From: CAZOHN01 sp964579325 | GTDB taxonomy: Bacteria > Pseudomonadota > Alphaproteobacteria > Rhodobacterales > Rhodobacteraceae | Assembly (NCBI GenBank): GCA_964579325.1 | Contig: CAZOHN010000121.1 | Coordinates: 1 to 11,009, forward strand | Direction: 5' to 3' | Length of the DNA stretch: 11,009 nucleotides | Shown here: piece by piece, positions 6,582 to 11,009 of the stretch | Layout: every line of letters starts with the position of its first letter | How positions within the stretch are numbered: the stretch's first letter is position 1 | Program-made: the position numbers and the translations under genes | Notes under the pieces: generated by a model | What the model was told of the DNA's origin: nothing | Databases searched by the model: none | The model's input: only the letters and a program-made list of their open reading frames with translations

Positions 6582-9500
6582 ATGGAAACCTCATCGACAA
6601 AAGCCGAACCTACCAAGCCTCCGATCGCCGACCCGGCGCCGGCAACCTCCGGGGTCGTGCGCAAGGTGCGGGCGGGGTTGTTCGCGCTGCTGGTCCTAGG
6701 CGCACTGGTCTGGGGCTTTTTCTGGCAGAAGCCCCCGATCATCGGGCCCCAGGTGCCGGGGCTGGCTGCCTCGTTCCTGTCACTGCTGCCGAACCCGACG
6801 ATCAGCAGCGCCCCGGTGATGCGGGGTGGGCACGATGGCGGGTTCATCCCGCGCGGGCTGTGCAGCCCTGCCGGTAACGGGGATCCGGCGACCGTCTGCG
6901 AGGTGTTCCCAGACGGGCGCCTGTTCCTGCCCCGCACTAACCGCGGCCCGCTGTTCGCGCGGCAGATCATCCGGGACCCTGCGACCGGCCGCGCGGCGGC
7001 GCTGTCGCTCTACGGGGCGGTGTTCCGGCCGGTCGAAGACGAGGGCGGGGTGCAGTGGGTCGAGACGGTGCCGGGCCTTCGAGGCCGTAGTATCGACGAG
7101 ACACCTGAGTTTCGACTGACAAGTGATGGCTCTGTGGTCACCAGCGTCGCCTTTTCCCCCGATGGCAGCCGCATCGTTAGCGGGGGCGGTGACGGCTCGC
7201 TGCGCCTGTGGGATGCCAACACGGGCGCGGCGCTGGGTGAACCCCTGCGCGGGCATGAGGACGGGGTCAGCAGCGTCGCCTTTTCACCCGATGGCAGCCG
7301 CATCGTCAGCGGGGGCGGTGACGGCTCGCTGCGACTGTGGGATTCCAACACGGGTGCTGCACTGGATGAACCCCTGCGCGGGCATGAGGACGGGGTCCTC
7401 AGCGTCGCCTTTTCGCCCGATGGCAGCCGCATCGTCAGCGGTGGCTGGGACGGCACGGTGCGCTTGTGGAATGCCGACACGGGTGCTGCAGTGGGGGAGC
7501 CCCTGCGCGGGCACGAGGGCTGGGTCCTCAGCGTCGCCTTTTCGCCCGATGGCAGCCGTATCGTCAGCGGCGGCAGCTATGACCGCACGGTGCGCTTGTG
7601 GGATGCCGACACGGGTGGCGCACTGGGCGAGCCCCTGCGCGGGCGGGAGGGCGATGTCATTAGCGTCGCCTTTTCGCCCGATGGCAGCCGCATCATCAGC
7701 GGCAGCGATGACGGGACGCTGAGCCTATGGGATGCCGCCACGGGTGCGACGATGGACGAGCCCCTGCGCGGGCATCAGGGCTTGGTCCACAGCGTCGCCT
7801 TCTCGCCTGATGGCAGCCGCATCGTCAGCGGTTCGGTAGACGTCGCAATCTGGTCCATCTTGGGCGAAATCCACCCTCTCGGCGCCGTCCGGGCGATCGC
7901 GTTTCACGGTGCGGACGAGGTTCTCGGCGTCGGGGATCAGGGTTTCCTGGCCACTTCGGTGCCGGAAGCCGAAGGCTGGCAGCAGTCTTCGCCGGAGGAT
8001 CTGCGTAGCCTCGGCTTTCTGGCGGTAAGCAGCGTTGAAAGAACCGCCATTGCGGTCGGCTCAATCCGTCAGGTTTTCGCTCGTATCACCGGCAGCGACA
8101 GTTGGTCCGATGCCGACATCGGACCCATTCCGGGCGAGGATCCAGTGTCGCTGCATTCTGTCCATGTGGTCGACCAAGACCGAGCCTGGGTCGCGGGCGC
8201 GGAAGGGACTGTTTTCTTCACGGCGGACGGGACCACGACATGGACCCGCCAGCACGCCCTCCCCGGCCTGACCATCGACGCGCTGCATGTGGCCGAATAT
8301 GGCACCGGCTGGGCCTCTGGCCTGGCGGATGGCCGGGTCGTCTGGCTGCATGCCAACGACGCGACACAAGGCAACTGGCGGCAGCTCCATCCCCTGCCTG
8401 CGCCCTGGTGGTTTGCGCTGCTGATCCTCGGCACTCCACTGGCGCTGCGTGCCAATGCCCGCGCCTGGGTCGATACCGGGCCGCGGGTCGAGCAATCCAT
8501 CGCTGACCGCGCGGTCAACGACCTGCCGCTAGACTGGAGCGGGGTCGACGCTCTCGGCCTCAAATCCATCGCGCGGTCGCTATCGCGCTTCCTGCGCAAC
8601 ACCGACACGAAGCCGCCCCTGACCATTGCCGTCACCGGCCGCTGGGGCAGCGGCAAGAGTTCGCTGATGAACCTGCTGCATCTGGACCTGCAACGCCGCG
8701 GGGCCAATACCGTCTGGTTCAACGCCTGGCACCATCGCAGCGAGGACCACCTCTTCGCGGCGCTGATGGAGGCGATCCGGACCGAAGGCGTGCCCTCCGC
8801 CTGGTCGGCTCGCGGGTTCGGTTTCCGCCTGCGCCTGCTGCGGCACCGAAACCGGCAGTTTGTTGCCGGCGCCAGCATCCTCGCAACGGTAGCGGCGATG
8901 GCCCTTGGTTTCTTCTTGGCCGGAACCTGGCTTCTCGGGCTGAACCTTACTGAACAGATTGAAATTTTCGCGGAACTGGAACTGCTTATTCCGGACTTCG
9001 AGGGTCTGCGGAATTGGCTGGGGCGCTTACCCTCTCCGCCAGATCAGTTGTTTGGCCCGATCCTTGGTTTCTTCGCTGCCGGAGTCGCGCTCTGGCTTTG
9101 GGTCAAGGCAACGCTGCCCTTTCCGGTCAAGCCCGCCGCGCTGCTGACCGAGTTCGCTTCGCGCACATCGGTGACCGGGTTCAGCGATCGGTTGGGCTTC
9201 CGGCATCTGTTCGGCAGGGCGCTGGGCGAGGTAGCGACGGTCTTGCGCCGTCCGACCTCGGCCGGTCTGGTGATCTTCATCGACGACCTCGACCGCTGCC
9301 ACCCCGAACACGTGCTCAACGTCCTTGAGGCGGTCAATTTTGTCGTCAACGCCGGTCCCTGCATTGTCGTTCTGGGCATGGATCGCCAGCAGGTGGAACA
9401 CGCCGTCGGACTAGCCTTCGCCAAGATGGCCGAGGGTCTACCTGAAGCGGAACTCGGCTTATCCGAGATCGACGACGACGCCGACGAGGAACCGAAAGCG

Positions 9501-10559
9501 CGGGAAAACCGGCGCAACGCCCTTAAACGCGCGGCCTATGCGCGCCGTTACATGGAGAAGCTGGTCAACCTTGAGGTGGTGATCCCCACCATGCAGCGCA
9601 CAGCGGTGGGGCTGATGGTCTCGGGCCCGCAGCCCGGTTCGGACGCGCAGCAGACAGCAGCGGTCCATGATCCGGGCAAGCTGCATCGCAGACTTCTGCC
9701 GTTCTGGAACGGGCTGGGGTGGGTACTACCCCGCGCCGGGTTGGCCTTTCTTGCAGCCGCAGCCCTGGTATTTGTCACGGTTTCCGACCCGACCCGCGTC
9801 ATAACCGAATCCGCAATGCCATCGTTGTCGCCGACGGGTCCCGCATCCGGTCCGGGATTGCTCGCTCCCGATCCTGGTGAGACCGATCCCGAGGCGGAGC
9901 CGGTTGCCGACCCGCTCGAACCCGCACCGCCATCGACGCGCGGCGAGCCGATCCCCTTGCAGCTTGCCGCCGACCCCGAGGCACAGCCTGTCCCGGCCTG
10001 GGGGATATGGTTGACGGCATTCGTCGCGATGGCGCTTCTGCTCCTTCTTGTCCTGTCCCGGTTGATGGCCAGCCGAGCGACCATCAGGCGGGATTCGCCG
10101 GAGTTCAGGCGCGCCCTCGCCATTGTTGAGCCCTTGCTCGCGCGGGCGGGTGTAACTCCAAGGGATATCCGTCGCTGGGAAAACCGGATGCGCTTCCTTG
10201 CCGAACGTCAGCGGGTCGATCTGCAAAAGACCGATTCGCTCGAGATGGTCCTCGAGCGCATGGGACGTCTGCTTGGCATTGCATTGGTCACCTCGAGAAA
10301 GGCTCAGGACGAAGCAGTCGTTCCAGAACCCACATTGATTGCGCTTGGGGCAATAGAGTTCTCGTTTCCGGACCTGATTGGCGGAGAGAATGACAAGCCA
10401 TTCTCGGAAAGACTGAGCGGCTTGGAAAGAGAAGGTGGCAATCAGATTATTCAGAGATCCAGAGTGGCGTTCGAGCTCGAGTTCACCGAGCAACCCCTGA
10501 ACTACTGGCCAGACGACAGAGCGGCCGCGAAATACCAGCAGACCAGAAATGGGGCTTGA
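6582..10559 (+). CDS. Membrane KAP-family P-loop NTPase with WD40 and Ycf48/BNR-like sensor region
   Basis: This 1325-aa protein has a short basic N-terminus (VVRKVR, 25-30) and a membrane helix at about 31-48. Six WD40 units start at residues 188, 231, 274, 317, 361 and 404. A Ycf48/BNR-like stretch follows (about 440-605, for example VFFTADGTTTW), then a hydrophobic segment at 609-623. The KAP NTPase has Walker A GRWGSGKSS (Lys692) and WFNAWHH (712-718). Two membrane helices follow (about 760-787 and 823-846), then Walker B LVIFIDDLDRC (896-906) and YMEKLVNLEVVIP (990-1002). Another membrane pair (about 1047-1067, 1141-1160) brackets a Pro/Glu-rich loop before TPRDIRRWENRMRFL (1192-1206), which resembles the C-terminal KAP helix motif. 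The positive-inside rule puts WD40/BNR in the periplasm and the NTPase in the cytoplasm. The role is probably NTP-driven sensing or switching for the enzymes upstream. The ribosome binding site is weak; the start was chosen for its position eight bases after the EEP stop. Confidence 0.87.
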   Translation: METSSTKAEPTKPPIADPAPATSGVVRKVRAGLFALLVLGALVWGFFWQKPPIIGPQVPGLAASFLSLLPNPTISSAPVMRGGHDGGFIPRGLCSPAGNGDPATVCEVFPDGRLFLPRTNRGPLFARQIIRDPATGRAAALSLYGAVFRPVEDEGGVQWVETVPGLRGRSIDETPEFRLTSDGSVVTSVAFSPDGSRIVSGGGDGSLRLWDANTGAALGEPLRGHEDGVSSVAFSPDGSRIVSGGGDGSLRLWDSNTGAALDEPLRGHEDGVLSVAFSPDGSRIVSGGWDGTVRLWNADTGAAVGEPLRGHEGWVLSVAFSPDGSRIVSGGSYDRTVRLWDADTGGALGEPLRGREGDVISVAFSPDGSRIISGSDDGTLSLWDAATGATMDEPLRGHQGLVHSVAFSPDGSRIVSGSVDVAIWSILGEIHPLGAVRAIAFHGADEVLGVGDQGFLATSVPEAEGWQQSSPEDLRSLGFLAVSSVERTAIAVGSIRQVFARITGSDSWSDADIGPIPGEDPVSLHSVHVVDQDRAWVAGAEGTVFFTADGTTTWTRQHALPGLTIDALHVAEYGTGWASGLADGRVVWLHANDATQGNWRQLHPLPAPWWFALLILGTPLALRANARAWVDTGPRVEQSIADRAVNDLPLDWSGVDALGLKSIARSLSRFLRNTDTKPPLTIAVTGRWGSGKSSLMNLLHLDLQRRGANTVWFNAWHHRSEDHLFAALMEAIRTEGVPSAWSARGFGFRLRLLRHRNRQFVAGASILATVAAMALGFFLAGTWLLGLNLTEQIEIFAELELLIPDFEGLRNWLGRLPSPPDQLFGPILGFFAAGVALWLWVKATLPFPVKPAALLTEFASRTSVTGFSDRLGFRHLFGRALGEVATVLRRPTSAGLVIFIDDLDRCHPEHVLNVLEAVNFVVNAGPCIVVLGMDRQQVEHAVGLAFAKMAEGLPEAELGLSEIDDDADEEPKARENRRNALKRAAYARRYMEKLVNLEVVIPTMQRTAVGLMVSGPQPGSDAQQTAAVHDPGKLHRRLLPFWNGLGWVLPRAGLAFLAAAALVFVTVSDPTRVITESAMPSLSPTGPASGPGLLAPDPGETDPEAEPVADPLEPAPPSTRGEPIPLQLAADPEAQPVPAWGIWLTAFVAMALLLLLVLSRLMASRATIRRDSPEFRRALAIVEPLLARAGVTPRDIRRWENRMRFLAERQRVDLQKTDSLEMVLERMGRLLGIALVTSRKAQDEAVVPEPTLIALGAIEFSFPDLIGGENDKPFSERLSGLEREGGNQIIQRSRVAFELEFTEQPLNYWPDDRAAAKYQQTRNGA
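7143..7835 (+). repeat. Tandem array of six WD40-coding units, 129-bp period
   Basis: Units begin at 7143, 7272, 7401, 7530, 7662 and 7791, giving periods of 129, 129, 129, 132 and 129 bp. Each encodes SVAFSPDGSRIVSGG followed by a blade ending in LWD, TG and EPLRG. By my count the first two units differ at about 10 of 129 bases. The fourth carries one extra codon (GGSYD instead of GGxD). The sixth keeps only its first 45 bases and then diverges. Differences cluster at a few codons, mainly after SGG, around LWDxxTG and just before the next unit. The array lies within the KAP NTPase gene. High nucleotide identity suggests recent duplication or gene conversion between units. Confidence 0.92.
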
Positions 10560-10791
10560 GAGACATACAGAGGTCCTGAGAATTTCGCTGACTAGCGGCA
10601 GATACAAACGGCGGCTATCAAGCGTTGCCCATCAAGGATAGACCGGCAGTTAAGGGCCGGACACGATGCTGGACTTGCGAAGGGGCCTTCTATGTTGCGG
10701 GGTGCCTGAATGTCGCTGAAGGAGCTCCGAGCGGTCAACGCGCCGAACGTAGTGCCCGACTGGATAACCACGCGGTCGGAATACATTCACG
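10560..10791. other. Non-coding gap between the cassette and the conjugation gene; nothing identified
   Basis: This 232-bp stretch separates the KAP gene stop from the convergent DUF2274 stop. The only structure I see is a weak hairpin, CCGGC/GCCGG at 10643-10660, with an 8-base loop and no T tract, so it is not a convincing terminator. A 46-codon frame (10710-10850, starting MSLKELRAVNAPN) overlaps the end of the DUF2274 gene and matches nothing I know. It could be a decayed gene fragment at the edge of the inserted cargo. Confidence 0.4.
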
Positions 10792-11009
10792 CTATTTCCG
10801 TTCGCCCCCGCCCCTTCTGGCCTTCGCAAACCCGCGATCCGTGGCGATGAACCGCTCCAGCATGGGCACGATCAGCCGCGCGGGCGGGGTTGGTGGCTGC
10901 CCCGCCTCGCGGCCGAGGATCTCGCCATAGGCGATCAGGTCACGGTGGAGGGCGGCGGGTAGGTCCACGGTGAGTTTCACCGGCTTGTCGTCGGCCAGGG
11001 GGCCAAGTT
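10792..11009 (-). CDS. DUF2274 domain-containing protein, 3' part (starts beyond right edge)
   Basis: The minus strand is open from the window edge to a TAG at 10792-10794. The frame reads LGPLADDKPVKLTVDLPAAL, then HRDLIAYGEILGREAGQ, PARLIVPMLERFIATDRGFA and a basic end, KARRGGGERK. This closely fits DUF2274, a protein family of roughly 75-90 residues encoded right after trbI in many alpha- and betaproteobacterial trb conjugation clusters. Only the first few residues are missing. A GTG at 10978-10980 could be mistaken for the start, but the frame continues upstream with the family's KLGPLADDKP-like N-terminus, so the true start lies outside. The function is unknown; the set of conserved hydrophobic and helical positions suggests a small regulator, but this is not shown. 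If the usual order holds, trbI lies just to the right of the window on the minus strand. Confidence 0.85.
   Translation of the reverse strand, partial: LGPLADDKPVKLTVDLPAALHRDLIAYGEILGREAGQPPTPPARLIVPMLERFIATDRGFAKARRGGGERK

Noticed and set aside
7010..7480. Minus-strand frames through the WD40 array with repeated Pro/Ser-rich peptide units
   Set aside because: The repeated peptides are only the reverse reading of the WD40 DNA repeats, not a separate repeat protein.
7143..7835. CRISPR-like array
   Set aside because: Units are 129 bp, contiguous and in frame within a long gene, with no spacers; they encode WD40 blades.
10643..10660. Rho-independent terminator after the KAP gene
   Set aside because: The stem is only 5 bp with an 8-base loop and no run of T follows.
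10710..10850. Small gene of 46 codons (MSLKELRAVNAPN...)
   Set aside because: It overlaps the 3' end of the convincing DUF2274 gene, has a poor ribosome binding site and matches no family I recognise.

Overview
The window is about 11 kb of GC-rich DNA, probably from an alphaproteobacterium. Codon use and the flanking gene families suggest Rhodobacterales or Rhizobiales, but this is inference because no rRNA or housekeeping marker is present. Two minus-strand genes at the edges are typical of trb-type integrative and conjugative elements (ICEs) or plasmids. The left one is the 5' part of a DUF932 protein (1-458). The right one is the 3' part of a DUF2274 protein (10792-11009), a small family usually found just after trbI in conjugation operons.

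Between these edges lies one plus-strand cargo block of four closely spaced genes (567-10559). It is preceded by an extended -10 promoter (TGCTATAAT, 522-530). In order it encodes: (1) a 718-aa protein with an intact papain-like C1 protease domain and a C-terminal region resembling a degenerate alpha/beta hydrolase; (2) an 871-aa protein fusing an SGNH hydrolase, a caspase-like C14 protease and an M15-type zinc peptidase, with the key residues of all three visible; (3) a 376-aa endonuclease/exonuclease/phosphatase (EEP) hydrolase; (4) a 1325-aa membrane protein with six nearly identical WD40 units, a Ycf48/BNR-like region and a KAP-family P-loop NTPase interrupted by membrane segments.

The gene content suggests a multi-effector conflict or defence system. 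The KAP/WD40 protein would be the NTP-dependent sensor or switch. The C1 and caspase proteases would be processing or effector enzymes, and the EEP, SGNH and M15 domains further effectors. Predicted topology puts the WD40/BNR region in the periplasm and the NTPase in the cytoplasm, which would suit sensing at the cell envelope. I do not recognise this exact four-gene set as a named system. The enzyme families are well supported by motifs; the defence role and the way the parts cooperate are inference.

The 108 bp before the cassette hold its promoter. The 232 bp after it (10560-10791) hold nothing I can identify with confidence.
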